Source: M3007 sp965249785
GTDB taxonomy: Bacteria > Bacteroidota > Bacteroidia > Chitinophagales > Saprospiraceae
Direction of reading: 5' to 3'
Assembly (NCBI GenBank): GCA_965249785.1
Contig: CBDFMU010000013.1
Location: forward strand, 1 to 64,000
Length of the DNA: 64,000 nucleotides
In this document: positions 37,908-47,231 of the stretch, in pieces
Layout of the letters: every line of letters starts with the position of its first letter
How positions within the stretch are numbered: the stretch's first letter is position 1
Program-made: the position numbers and the translations under genes
The notes under the pieces: model-generated
Told to the model about the DNA's origin: nothing
Database searches by the model: none
Seen by the model: the letters and a program-made list of their open reading frames with translations, nothing else

Positions 37908-40900
37908 TTAAGAACCAAACAGCAGTTTGGTCAAGTTGAATTTCAAATTAAAATCATCAGCTACTTGCATGGCATCTTCCATTGCACTCAGAATGGATTC
38001 GATTGGGCGGAAGGTAGTGAATCTCGCATATTCCGGCCTGGCTTTAATTGTATCCCACCATAGCATCCTTCCCCGTCCGGTAGTAATTACCAGAACAAAA
38101 TCATCGCCTACTGAAGAGGCTGGACGGCCTTGCAATACCTGTTCGTCAATAAATTCAATGATCCGGCCTTCGGTGTACTCCTGCCCGTGGAGGTCTTTCA
38201 CGCTTTCCATGAATGACAAGTGGATGATCAAGAAATGAAGATTCAAAAAATCTTCTGCTTGTACCTCCCGCCAAGCATCCCAAGACTCATCCCGGACATC
38301 CAGCCGCAGGTTGTTCCTATACATCTCTAGCCGCTTGATCTGTACCTCCAATTTATCCGTATCAATGGCGGACTCCGGCCTTAACAAAGCCACTTCCCCT
38401 ATGTACATTCGATTATGTACCCGGTGGTCAAAAATACAAATCCGGGCGGCAAAGGCCTCTAATAATTCAAATGTCTCACCTTCATCTTCCATTCGAGCTG
38501 CTTTCAATTTTTGACCTTTGCAAAAATGGCGAATGAGCTCGCCGTCCGAACGGTAGTTGAGTTTTTCGGGGTTTTTACTAAGTTGCGAGCCGTGCGCGAT
38601 AGAGATTTTGAGACGCTGGGGAATTTTTTTATACGTGGCATACAGCCGATTATCTTTGTCCACTTTCTTTATTTGATCCATATTTTCAAACCGTACTTCT
38701 CCATGAGCGTAAGTCAGGCGCCCGATAGTCGTCTTCTCTTCACTAAAATCCACTACTATATCTTGGCTGCCACCACTGAATTTCATCCATTTGGCCAACC
38801 AATATTGGTATGCTTCGCCTACACTTTTTGGTTTATCCGTTGTATCCAAAATGCGGATAATACCTTCTGCCTTGTAATGGTTATATTGCGCTTTGGTAGC
38901 TTTTTCCAAGTGTAAAAAGCGGAAACGAGCCTGATTTTCAGCATCGGCAGGGCTCATTTCTGCATCAGTCTCCACTGTTAAGATGTCGTCGCCTTTCCAA
39001 AGATGAAAGTATTTCTTGAGGTAGCTTTCCCCAGCCTCGGGTGCGAATGCCTGTTCAAATGCTTGGTTATCGATTCTCCGATAACGTCGCTGGCTTACTT
39101 CAAATTCCATGCGCCGCTCCAAGTCATTGCGCAGCAAACAGCCCGCCGTTTTAATCCATGGATAATAAATCTGGCCTATTGCACTATTGTTGTCCTGTGG
39201 CCGGTTGAAGGAACTAGTCAAGAGCATGGAGGCACAGATTTTATCCTGCAAATTTCCTCCTAAGCGCGGTTTGGAGGTACCGGGTGTAATGATGTCAGCG
39301 TCCAAATTCTCAATCCGCTTGGCCAAAAGTTGAGAGCCTATCTTTACCGGATGATTTAGCCATACTCCTATTTTCAAGAGCTGGTACGGAACATCCGACC
39401 GCTCGTTTTGAGAATCGAAAGGCCGCTCGTGGATAGAAATATTCAATGTCAGGCCCTCCTGCTGGATATGACGAAGCACTTCGCCATGAAAGTGCTTAAC
39501 ATTTCGGATCTCGTTTTCCAATAGGGTAAAGAAGGCATGTTTGCCGATGACCCCGCCAGGAAAAAAAGCTCGCATAGCTTCTAAAATTGGCTTTAATTCA
39601 TTGTACAGCAACCCTTTTTCTACAAAAATGCTGGGCCGCGACTCAACTGACGTCTCAGGATTAGGATGGAAATCCTGTAAATTAATTGTTCCGAAAATGC
39701 CGTCTAACAAAATTCCGTCTGAAGTTCTCTTGATCGTTTTAATATTTTTAAACCCTTTGCCTTCCGTTACTTGTTCTTCTTTCTCATAGATCGTGATCCT
39801 GATATGTAATTTTAATACCTCTTCGGTGTTAGCAATGGTGCCGAGATAAAGAGGATTATTTATAAAATCGTACCAAAGAACGCTATATAAGCTACTGATT
39901 TTTCCCGCAAAATTGGTCTGGCGAGTGATACCGCTCCAAAAAGCCCCTTTTTCCAGTAGGAATTTGAACAAAGGGTAAAGTTCTCGCGAAAGCGTGGGAC
40001 GCTGAAATGATTCTCTTATATCTAGTAGTTTTTGCTCCTCCACGCCATACCAATCCGTTATAAGAGTAATAAGTGTTTCGCGCAAACCTATCTCATTTTG
40101 CGCTTCATTACTAGGCCATTTTACTAGATGTGTAATAATTGATTGAAGCAAATCAATTTCTTTTTGGCCCATTTTATAGTGCCGAATAAGTGGATTGAGA
40201 TCCCGGCCTAACGCTTCCAGCATTTCTTTGCCTTCGCCTAAGTATTCAGAGCGCTCACGAAACCACCAACTTAAGGCTGTTAGGCTATGGGCACTAATAT
40301 TGTGAGCAAAAGAATCCAGTAGGATGGTAATAGTAGCAGTACGGAGTAGTTGCTGTCGAATACCCTCTAAAGTTTCATCGTTTTTTTGGAGACGGTTGTC
40401 ATGGTAATATTCTGATATTTTATAAAATTGGTTTAACCGGGCATCTTCCTGGGTTGGATTATATTCTGCCGTTTCTTCAATAGCAGTCCTAATCAATGAT
40501 TTTTTACCTGATACTTCCCAGCTAAACACCAAGTTGTAGTATTCCATTTCAAAGAGTTTAAGCAGACGTTTCGTCACTTGATAATCCTCGAAACGGTTCC
40601 TTTCTTCTTGTTTGAAGATAATCCAAACAATACCTTGAAACTTTCCTAACCCCAGTAAAGGGATACCTACATATAAATCCCGCTCCAAGTCAAAATAGTC
40701 CGAGATAATCGGTTTTTCGTTGTCTTTTAAAACATTGGATTTATCGGAGAAATAATCCTTTAACGAGCCGACCTTGATGTCCGAAATTTTGGATGTCCCT
40801 TGCCGAAAAGCAGCAAACAGAGGGAACGTCAGTACCCCTTCCATATCGACGGCCAATTGTCGGTGTTTGAGCGCCGCCCAATACATATCACGCTCTTTCC

Positions 40901-41225
40901 TCCAGCGTGACCAATCCCAATCCTTACCATGAATTTCTACGTAATTGACAGGCTCTTTTTTCTCTAAAATTGCTCTCTGTCGGTCTGTGCCACTGTACAC
41001 TAAGCTTTCCAAGTCTTTGGTACCAGCAGACCGTAACACCTCGATTCGTTCCTGGTCGCGGTCAAACAGGTTAGTGATGAGCATGAACTGCGTATCTATT
41101 TCTTCAATATGATAAAGCACCGCATGCAATCGGTCATGTAGTAGTTCGCCGAACTCATCAAAGTCGGGAATGGTAAATATGATCCTGCTGGGATCAAGCG
41201 AAAGAATTTGATTTTGGTTAGTCAT
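37908..41225 (-). CDS. Large GAF/histidine-kinase-like sensor protein of the TIR locus
   Basis: A 1105-residue soluble protein. About residues 50-235 look like a GAF domain ending LYVGIPLLGLGKFQGIVWI. Residues about 298-318 read TITILLDSFAHNISAHSL, like a kinase H-box with two candidate His. Around 570-578 LLENEIRNVKHF resembles an ATPase N-box, followed by a strand LTLNISIHE and, near 650-668, GTSKPRLGGNLQDKICASML, resembling a degenerate G-box; the usual DNG of the D-box is not visible. The last 400 residues form an unassigned alpha/beta domain with ARICIFDHRV, LHFLIIHLSFME and DFVLVITTGRGRM. It would be the sensor that feeds the receiver proteins. ATG at 41225 preferred over an in-frame TTG at 41234. 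Confidence 0.65.
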   Translation of the reverse strand: MTNQNQILSLDPSRIIFTIPDFDEFGELLHDRLHAVLYHIEEIDTQFMLITNLFDRDQERIEVLRSAGTKDLESLVYSGTDRQRAILEKKEPVNYVEIHGKDWDWSRWRKERDMYWAALKHRQLAVDMEGVLTFPLFAAFRQGTSKISDIKVGSLKDYFSDKSNVLKDNEKPIISDYFDLERDLYVGIPLLGLGKFQGIVWIIFKQEERNRFEDYQVTKRLLKLFEMEYYNLVFSWEVSGKKSLIRTAIEETAEYNPTQEDARLNQFYKISEYYHDNRLQKNDETLEGIRQQLLRTATITILLDSFAHNISAHSLTALSWWFRERSEYLGEGKEMLEALGRDLNPLIRHYKMGQKEIDLLQSIITHLVKWPSNEAQNEIGLRETLITLITDWYGVEEQKLLDIRESFQRPTLSRELYPLFKFLLEKGAFWSGITRQTNFAGKISSLYSVLWYDFINNPLYLGTIANTEEVLKLHIRITIYEKEEQVTEGKGFKNIKTIKRTSDGILLDGIFGTINLQDFHPNPETSVESRPSIFVEKGLLYNELKPILEAMRAFFPGGVIGKHAFFTLLENEIRNVKHFHGEVLRHIQQEGLTLNISIHERPFDSQNERSDVPYQLLKIGVWLNHPVKIGSQLLAKRIENLDADIITPGTSKPRLGGNLQDKICASMLLTSSFNRPQDNNSAIGQIYYPWIKTAGCLLRNDLERRMEFEVSQRRYRRIDNQAFEQAFAPEAGESYLKKYFHLWKGDDILTVETDAEMSPADAENQARFRFLHLEKATKAQYNHYKAEGIIRILDTTDKPKSVGEAYQYWLAKWMKFSGGSQDIVVDFSEEKTTIGRLTYAHGEVRFENMDQIKKVDKDNRLYATYKKIPQRLKISIAHGSQLSKNPEKLNYRSDGELIRHFCKGQKLKAARMEDEGETFELLEAFAARICIFDHRVHNRMYIGEVALLRPESAIDTDKLEVQIKRLEMYRNNLRLDVRDESWDAWREVQAEDFLNLHFLIIHLSFMESVKDLHGQEYTEGRIIEFIDEQVLQGRPASSVGDDFVLVITTGRGRMLWWDTIKARPEYARFTTFRPIESILSAMEDAMQVADDFNLKFNLTKLLFGS

Positions 41226-41334
41226 CGTCAACAATAAATTACCAATATTAAAAGATAAGGCTTGAAAATATGCCCCATAATGTTATTCATCAAAATTAAT
41301 TTTTTCTTTCTCCACTAATTTCCACTAAACCGCC

Positions 41335-41789
41335 CTATAAAGTATAAAATTCATCTTCATTAGGAGCCAAAAGGAAATATACGCCTTGTGTGTCCATACC
41401 TACAGGAAAAGAAATGGCAAAATAAGAGCTATCTGCTACATTGCAATATTTACTTTTGAAGAATGCCTTCTTTTGATAAGCAAATGAATTATTAGCATTT
41501 AGCGTAAAGTAGTCTTGGATAGCTCTCCGTTGAATTTGCATCGGAGATTTACCCTGAATCGTCTGAGCAACTAATATAGAGTTCCTATGTGGAAGAATAC
41601 AACGTATGACCTTTGAGACGTATCCGTTGATTGAGTAAGAAACCAAATCAATTCGGTCGGCTTCGGCATTGAAAAAAGGGCTGATAAACTCTTTGGAGCG
41701 AACTGAAGTAAAGTCACCAGCGATTTGGACAAGTACCCACACAAGGCGGTTCTGTCAATTAAGGCGGGTACGTAGTCGGTGAGAGCCAC
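41335..41789 (-). CDS. Unknown small protein of the TIR locus (frameshift near 41750)
   Basis: About 151 residues once one missing base near 41750 is restored: a GTG-started first part (VALTDYVPALID) joins the second frame (RLVWVLVQIAGDF to the stop). The protein is beta-rich in its second half (YFAISFPVGMDTQGVYFLLA). I know no family. It lies 14 bases after the isoprenoid-synthase-like gene and 109 bases before the kinase-like gene. The proposed joint is inferred from continuity of the two frames. Confidence 0.5.
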
Positions 41790-41802
41790 AGGAGAAAATT
41801 GA

Positions 41803-43138
41803 TTATTTGAAAAATTGATAAAATTTATTATCGATGGCTATATCGCACATATTATCAAAAAATACCCATTGTTTGTTGTTTGTATCCAGATGTTTTTTGG
41901 CAGACTCGGCTAATTCTGCGCTTCTCAAAATAGTTTCTACAATAGCCCCACTTTCCACGATCTCCTGACGCACCTGCTTCGGATATTCCACCAATATACG
42001 CTTTTCCTTTAGTCCTTTTTCCAAAAAAGCTTCTATTTTCCTTTTAAAAACCATGTTTTAAATGATAAATAAGGGGCAGGGTCACGTTAAAATTATTAAG
42101 GTCAGCCAACAGATCAGTAGTCTTTTTACCGACGGTTTTCAGATTTTTTTGTTCTTTCTTATCCTCTGTGTAAGCAAAATCCGAGTAATCATTGATGATC
42201 TGCAACATAAACCCATACTGGGTAGAAAAAATAAGCAGAGGTTGATACTGCTGCCCTTGATAATTTCCTAAGGCCATAACTGTTTCAGTCATGCACCGAA
42301 AAAAATACACATTGCTCAAGTATATGCGCCGAAAGTAAGCATCGATAAACATATCTTTATCTGGAACATCACTTTTCACTTTATTCATTGTCTCATCAAT
42401 AGCCCGATGGACAATATCATCAAAAAAAGGAACTGGGCTAACCAACTTAGGCAAGTCTTTCTTCCAGCAATGGTAATTATTGTATTCTTTATCTAAATAT
42501 TGACCTATATCTACCCATAACAATAAACGATGAATATTTTTGGCTACTACATCTCCGCATTCATAATGTCGCAAATGTGGCGTTATTTCTTCTTCCAAAT
42601 ACAAAAATAACAATTCCCGTAGCACATTGCTAGATAGTAAATTCTGAATTATCTTGGGGTGATTATTTTTTTTTGTATCATATTTCTCATCTAAAATGTG
42701 ATTATGCAAGTATTGAATAGTGATCACAACCTCAAAGACAAAAGGTAGTTTACGAAGAAACAAATCCTGTGCATCTGGGTCAGCCTTAAATGCGTCAGAA
42801 TATTCTTGATATTCAGAAAGATACTCATACAATTTTCTGGAATAATAGGCTCGCAATGGTGTCTTGGTCACTTTCTCATGCAAGTATTCCAAGCAATATT
42901 TTTCCAGTTGCCCATTATCGTCAAAGAGGCGCATTTTCTGGAGCAGAGCATCTAATTTGCGCGCTTCTGCTTCCATCAAACTACCTGTTTCTTTCATCTC
43001 GTTGAATCTGTCTTTTTTCACAAACGGAAATTTTTGGGCAAAGTTAATCGTGTAATAGGAATTACCAATACTGCTTTTCAACAGAATGATCAAAAATAAG
43101 TCTGCCAAAATTTTAAAGAACTTCTCCTGCTGCTGCAT
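41803..43138 (-). CDS. Class-1 isoprenoid synthase-like protein (frameshift at 42046)
   Basis: About 440 residues when repaired. Two metal-binding motifs of trans-prenyl synthases are seen: LDEKYD (DExxD, residues 150-154) after a helix ending IQYLHNHI, and INDYSD (residues 316-320) followed by a K-rich stretch and TDLLADLNNFNVTLPLIYHL, the usual order. After this the frame breaks at an A/T run (42046-42050); removing one base joins HGF to KRKIEAFLEKG and the typical C-terminal helix with ESGAIVETILRSAELAESA. It would make or modify an allylic diphosphate. ATG at 43138 is preferred over a TTG at 43153. It is the first gene after the sigma-54-type promoter. Confidence 0.75.
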
Positions 43139-43173
43139 AAATAACCCGTACAATCATGGGAGGTAGTTCCTTT

Positions 43174-43189
43174 TGCCAAACCAATGCCA
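43174..43189 (-). promoter_or_regulatory. Sigma-54 (-24/-12) promoter candidate for the TIR operon
   Basis: On the minus strand TGGCATTGGTTTGGCA: GG and GC ten bases apart, TGGCA at -24 exact, -12 reads TGGC instead of TTGC. The start site would be near 43163, 25 bases before the ATG at 43138. The operon's own activator gene with GAFTGA loop makes this plausible. Found by eye, not by a scored search. Confidence 0.6.
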
Positions 43190-43780
43190 AATTATAATAT
43201 ATTTATTATCAAGCAATTAATGCACCAACGTATTGTTTGTTTTGAAGATTTTCCGATTTTCTTTCGGGAAATCAGAAAAATATGTAAGGTCAAAGATAGT
43301 AGGCTTGTTGGGATATCAGGCAAAAGGGGCAAGGAATAGTGAGGAACCGCAGATTCCAGATTTAAATGCAACAGGGTAATCAATTTGACTATTGGAGTCG
43401 AAAGTAGAATTCTAATTGCTTTGTGATTTGCGTGACCTTTTACAATCTACTACTGGTGAACCTGCTAATAAGCCATTGTCCAAAAATTGAAAAATAACTC
43501 ACAGATCAAGAATAACTCCTTTATGTAAAGCGGTTGACCTGCAAAATAGATTTGGGCAATCCTAAACTATTTAAGGAAGCATCTCTCAACCTATAAAAGT
43601 ATTTCAGATTCATAAAATCTTATTAATCCTAAAAAAATTCGGTTCTTGTCCTCCATCTTTCGGCAAAATAACCCAATAAATTGTACAACTAATTGATTTT
43701 CAATACATATACGTTTTGGAGCATTTCTTGAATAAATTAGGCTTAGCCACTTATTTGTTCAACCTTTAAATCGCTCTATT
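43190..43780. other. Gene-free, AT-rich divergent region
   Basis: About 590 bases between the TIR operon and a small membrane gene. No convincing coding frame or RNA gene is visible. It probably holds binding sites (enhancers) for the sigma-54 activator, but I could not pick a clear palindrome. Confidence 0.5.
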
Positions 43781-44053
43781 ATGGAATATTTGCCGTTCAT
43801 TTTGCTTATAGGTTTTGCGAGGAATCGCCGCTATAGGTCATTCGAGGATAATTATGATTATTTACCTAACCCAAACTCGTATCTACGTCAGCATCCAGAT
43901 TTATATGAACAGGAACGTAGCGAATGGTTGTGGCGGGAGGAAGAGATTCGCCGCCGGAGATATGAAGAAAGAAATAATGACGGGAGCGGCTGCCTGATGT
44001 TCTTGCTGGCCTTTTTAGCATTAGTTGGATATTGTGTAAGTGGTGGAAAATAG
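43781..44053 (+). CDS. Small membrane protein, hypothetical
   Basis: A 90-residue protein: a short hydrophobic N-terminus, a very charged tyrosine/arginine-rich middle (RREEIRRRRYEERN-like), then one membrane helix (about residues 70-86, GCLMFLLAFLALVGYCVSG) and the end. No family recognised. It runs in the direction of the FabH gene, about 100 bases ahead of it. Confidence 0.65.
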   Translation: MEYLPFILLIGFARNRRYRSFEDNYDYLPNPNSYLRQHPDLYEQERSEWLWREEEIRRRRYEERNNDGSGCLMFLLAFLALVGYCVSGGK

Positions 44054-44154
44054 TAAGCAGGGTTACTCAAAAATTCTACCTTTGTCACACTTTTTTGAAA
44101 GAAAATTCTGATTTCAAAAAGTGTTACCTAATCAACATCTACCACCACCCACCC

Positions 44155-45225
44155 ATGCACCACACCAAAATAGCCGGCATAGGCCACTACCTTCCCGACC
44201 GCATTGTCACCAACGACGAACTCGCCGAAATCATGGATACCAACGACGCCTGGATTCAGGAACGCACGGGTATTCAAGAGCGGCGGTACGGCGTGAAGCA
44301 CGAGCAGACGACCTCTTCGATGGGAGCAGCAGCGGCGCGTGTGGCTTGCGAACGGGCAGGCATTACGCCGAATGACGTGGATTTTATCATCTTCGCTACG
44401 CTGAGTCCAGATTACTATTTTCCGGGATGTGGGGTGCTGATGCAGCGGGAATTGGGCATCACAAAAGGTGAAGTGGGTGCCTTGGATGTGCGCAACCAAT
44501 GCAGCGGTTTCATCTACGCGCTCTCCATCGGCGATCAGTTTGTGAAGACGGGCATGTATAAAAATGTGCTGGTAGTTGGCTCGGAAATGCACTCGATGGG
44601 ACTGGATTTCACAACACGAGGCCGCAATGTGACGGTCATTTTTGGAGATGGCGCAGGCGCGGTGGTGTTACAACCCACAGAAGATCAGAGTCAAGGCATT
44701 TTGACCACCAAACTGCACTCCGACGGGACGTATGCAGAAAAATTATCCTACATCAATCCCGGCGCACACGGCGGCTATCACCAGAAAAAAACGGGTGAGG
44801 AAGTAGATTTAGGTTATCCGGCACCCGAGAGTTTTGGCGGCATGTTTTTGACGCAGAAAATGATGGATGATGGATTGACCTACCCAAATATGGATGGCCC
44901 ATTCGTCTTCAAAATGGCGGTGCAAAAATTCCCGGAAGTCATCCGCGAGGCACTGAAAGAAGCAGATTTGCAGGTCTCCGATATTGATATGCTGATTCCG
45001 CACCAAGCCAACTTGCGCATCAGCCAATTCGTGCAAAAAACACTTGGTTTGCGTGATGATCAGGTGTGGAATAATATTCAGAAATACGGAAATACTACGG
45101 CGGCTTCTATTCCAATTGCGCTCAGCGAAGCCTGGGAAGCGGGTAAAGTAAAATCTGGTGATTTGGTTTGTCTGGCTGCTTTTGGCAGTGGTTTTACGTG
45201 GGCCAGTGCACTAATTCGTTGGTAG
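44155..45225 (+). CDS. fabH: 3-oxoacyl-ACP synthase III family (FabH)
   Basis: A 356-residue condensing enzyme that starts fatty-acid chains by joining acetyl-CoA or branched acyl-CoA with malonyl-ACP. The catalytic triad is visible: C116 in DVRNQCSGF, His in LIPHQANLR and Asn in KYGNTTAAS. Slightly longer than E. coli FabH because of an insertion around PAPESFGGMFLTQKMM. It may serve branched-chain lipids or secondary products, as Bacteroidota often have several FabH homologues. The ATG at 44155 is chosen because it directly precedes the conserved TKIAGIGHYLPD start. Confidence 0.93.
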   Translation: MHHTKIAGIGHYLPDRIVTNDELAEIMDTNDAWIQERTGIQERRYGVKHEQTTSSMGAAAARVACERAGITPNDVDFIIFATLSPDYYFPGCGVLMQRELGITKGEVGALDVRNQCSGFIYALSIGDQFVKTGMYKNVLVVGSEMHSMGLDFTTRGRNVTVIFGDGAGAVVLQPTEDQSQGILTTKLHSDGTYAEKLSYINPGAHGGYHQKKTGEEVDLGYPAPESFGGMFLTQKMMDDGLTYPNMDGPFVFKMAVQKFPEVIREALKEADLQVSDIDMLIPHQANLRISQFVQKTLGLRDDQVWNNIQKYGNTTAASIPIALSEAWEAGKVKSGDLVCLAAFGSGFTWASALIRW

Positions 45226-45275
45226 AGAATCTATTCCAAAAGAAAAAAGCACAAATCCCAGATTCCACTCGATGT

Positions 45276-45305
45276 CCTCTCCCCTTTAAGGGGGAGTAGG
45301 AGGGG
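45276..45305. terminator. Hairpin between convergent genes
   Basis: CCTCTCCCCTTTAAGGGGGAG can fold on itself, with a second GGAGGGGG arm after it. It lies between the convergent FabH and AAA-M41 genes and could stop transcription from both sides. It resembles the arms of the GC-rich repeat at 5557-5728. Confidence 0.5.
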
Positions 45306-45307
45306 GC

Positions 45308-47185
45308 TTACCCCATTTTCTCCCGATACCCCGGCAAATGCAAGTATCCCTCTTCCCGAATTTCCGCCGTTAACCCATATTCCAACGCAATAGGAGCCAC
45401 ATCCTTGGCATCCAGACTGCCTTTCAAGTGCAGGTGACGGGCTAGGGCAACCAGGAATTCGCGGTGGTTGTTCAGTAGAGTGCGCGTATCCGCCACCAGC
45501 CCGGAAACCATTTTTTCCACCTCTTTGTCGGTATCATATTTGTCCATCGCCCAGGCATATTCGAGCGAATAATTGGCTTGATATTGTGGGTTGAAACCGT
45601 AGCGACGAATATAATCCATCGACAACATGGAGGCTTGTTCGCGGTCGTTGAGGCGGCCTACGGTGGCGTTGGATTCGCCAAAAACGATTTCCTCGGCGAT
45701 GCCGCCCGCCAGAAAAACGGTGATTTTCTTGACAATACTTTCTTTGGTCTCGTAGATTTCGTGTGGAAAAGTGAAGCCCGACGCATAACTGCTGGCCACT
45801 TTTGATTTGAGTTGCAGCGGTGCCAATCCAAAAAGTGCCACGTAGGCTACGGCGTGGCCTGCCTCGTGTACGCTCACGTTGGCGACTACATCGTCGATGT
45901 TGCCTTGACGAATTTTATCGATGCGCCCGGTGAACGGAATGCGCATTTCCTTGTCGCCAATTTTGGCCATAATGACCTGCGCCTCATTGTCGTAATTAAT
46001 GGATAGCGCGTGAAAATTCTCGTTTAGAGCCTCGAAAAGGAACTTGCTGAGGTTGGTTTCCAGAATATCCGTGACGCTGCTAAACACCGGCCTTACCCCT
46101 TGCACAGGAAATACGCCATTTCGATAAATAAGTTGGTAAATACTATCGCTCACTTCGATGGTGACACCCAGATTTTCTTCCGTGCGTACCATTATTTTTC
46201 CCACTTCCTTACGAATGAGTTCCTCGAAATTGACCTTGCGCAGGCTGGGATAAATCAAGTGGATGTTGCCAAAACGCGCCACTTGCTCTGGACGGAAACG
46301 CCGAGTCAAAGCGTTTTTGATGTCTACTGCCGTTATTTTTTTGGTAAAAGCGTGGTAAATATCGGCATCTACTTCACTGTCGGAGGTGTGCGTAGCCATT
46401 TGAAAAGCCTCGTCGAGGTTGCCGCTGATGAGAATCAAAGTCTGGCTATAATCCACCGGCTCAAACACTCGCTTGCGACTTTTGGCCTCCATAATGAGGT
46501 CGAGCATTTGCTTTTTGCTCATATCGGCGATGTCCACCACATCTTCTTGCAAGTCGAGCATTTTTTTCAAATTCCGGGCTTCCCAGATGCCAACCGTGTC
46601 GAACAACGGGTCTTCATTGTCGGGCGGCATATCGGCGGGGCGACGGGCGCGCTGCCGCTGATTAAACATGAAATCGCTGATATAATAGTCGAGATCGTCT
46701 TTTTCGCGACGTGCCAAACGACCGTCGCTCAACAGTTCCCAGAAGTCGGTGAACTTGGTTCCAGACACCGGCGCACCATCCTGCTCCACCGTATAAAACC
46801 GCTGAATTTCATCAAATAAAACAATAGACGGTTTGCCATCGGTGAGGCCATTGGCCTTCAAAATGGCGGTGACGCTGCTGAAATAGCTGGTATTATCGGT
46901 ATTACCGAGTTCTACTTCCGCAAAACGCTCCTGAAAATCAAGGTAATTGACCAGTTTGCGCACCAGATCGGTTTTACCCACGCCGGTCATGCCCCACAGA
47001 CACACGATGATCGGGCGAGTGAGAATTTCCGGCATCAAATACCATATCTGAATATAGTCCAGCAGATTGTCGATGATGTCGTCAATGCCGACGAAATCCT
47101 CTTTCAGACGCACCCGAATGAGTTCCAACGCCGCCCGGCGTTCACGCATACGTTGTTTATCAATGGTAAATTTTGGATATTCCAT
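45308..47185 (-). CDS. AAA+ ATPase fused to M41 zinc peptidase
   Basis: A 625-residue protease-like protein. The N-terminal half has an AAA+ module of ClpA/B-like type: Walker A GMTGVGKT (about 65-72), Walker B SIVLFDE, sensor LILISGN and arginine region TRRFRPEQ. The C-terminal half has an M41 (FtsH) peptidase with zinc motif HEAGH at 440-444 and a third ligand region with NDREQASMLSMDYIRRYGF. Unlike FtsH it has no membrane helices and its ATPase is of another AAA+ clade, so it is a soluble relative. A large insertion in the AAA module (about 155-200) is rich in Arg and Asp. ATG at 47185 preferred over an in-frame GTG at 47230. Confidence 0.85.
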   Translation of the reverse strand: MEYPKFTIDKQRMRERRAALELIRVRLKEDFVGIDDIIDNLLDYIQIWYLMPEILTRPIIVCLWGMTGVGKTDLVRKLVNYLDFQERFAEVELGNTDNTSYFSSVTAILKANGLTDGKPSIVLFDEIQRFYTVEQDGAPVSGTKFTDFWELLSDGRLARREKDDLDYYISDFMFNQRQRARRPADMPPDNEDPLFDTVGIWEARNLKKMLDLQEDVVDIADMSKKQMLDLIMEAKSRKRVFEPVDYSQTLILISGNLDEAFQMATHTSDSEVDADIYHAFTKKITAVDIKNALTRRFRPEQVARFGNIHLIYPSLRKVNFEELIRKEVGKIMVRTEENLGVTIEVSDSIYQLIYRNGVFPVQGVRPVFSSVTDILETNLSKFLFEALNENFHALSINYDNEAQVIMAKIGDKEMRIPFTGRIDKIRQGNIDDVVANVSVHEAGHAVAYVALFGLAPLQLKSKVASSYASGFTFPHEIYETKESIVKKITVFLAGGIAEEIVFGESNATVGRLNDREQASMLSMDYIRRYGFNPQYQANYSLEYAWAMDKYDTDKEVEKMVSGLVADTRTLLNNHREFLVALARHLHLKGSLDAKDVAPIALEYGLTAEIREEGYLHLPGYREKMG

Positions 47186-47231
47186 ACGGCGCAAAGAAAC
47201 GAAAGGTTTAGGGCGAAAAGTTCCCTCCACA

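Noticed and set aside
45308..47185. AAA-M41 protein as FtsH
   Set aside because: No N-terminal membrane helices and the AAA+ module has a different insertion and motif spacing.
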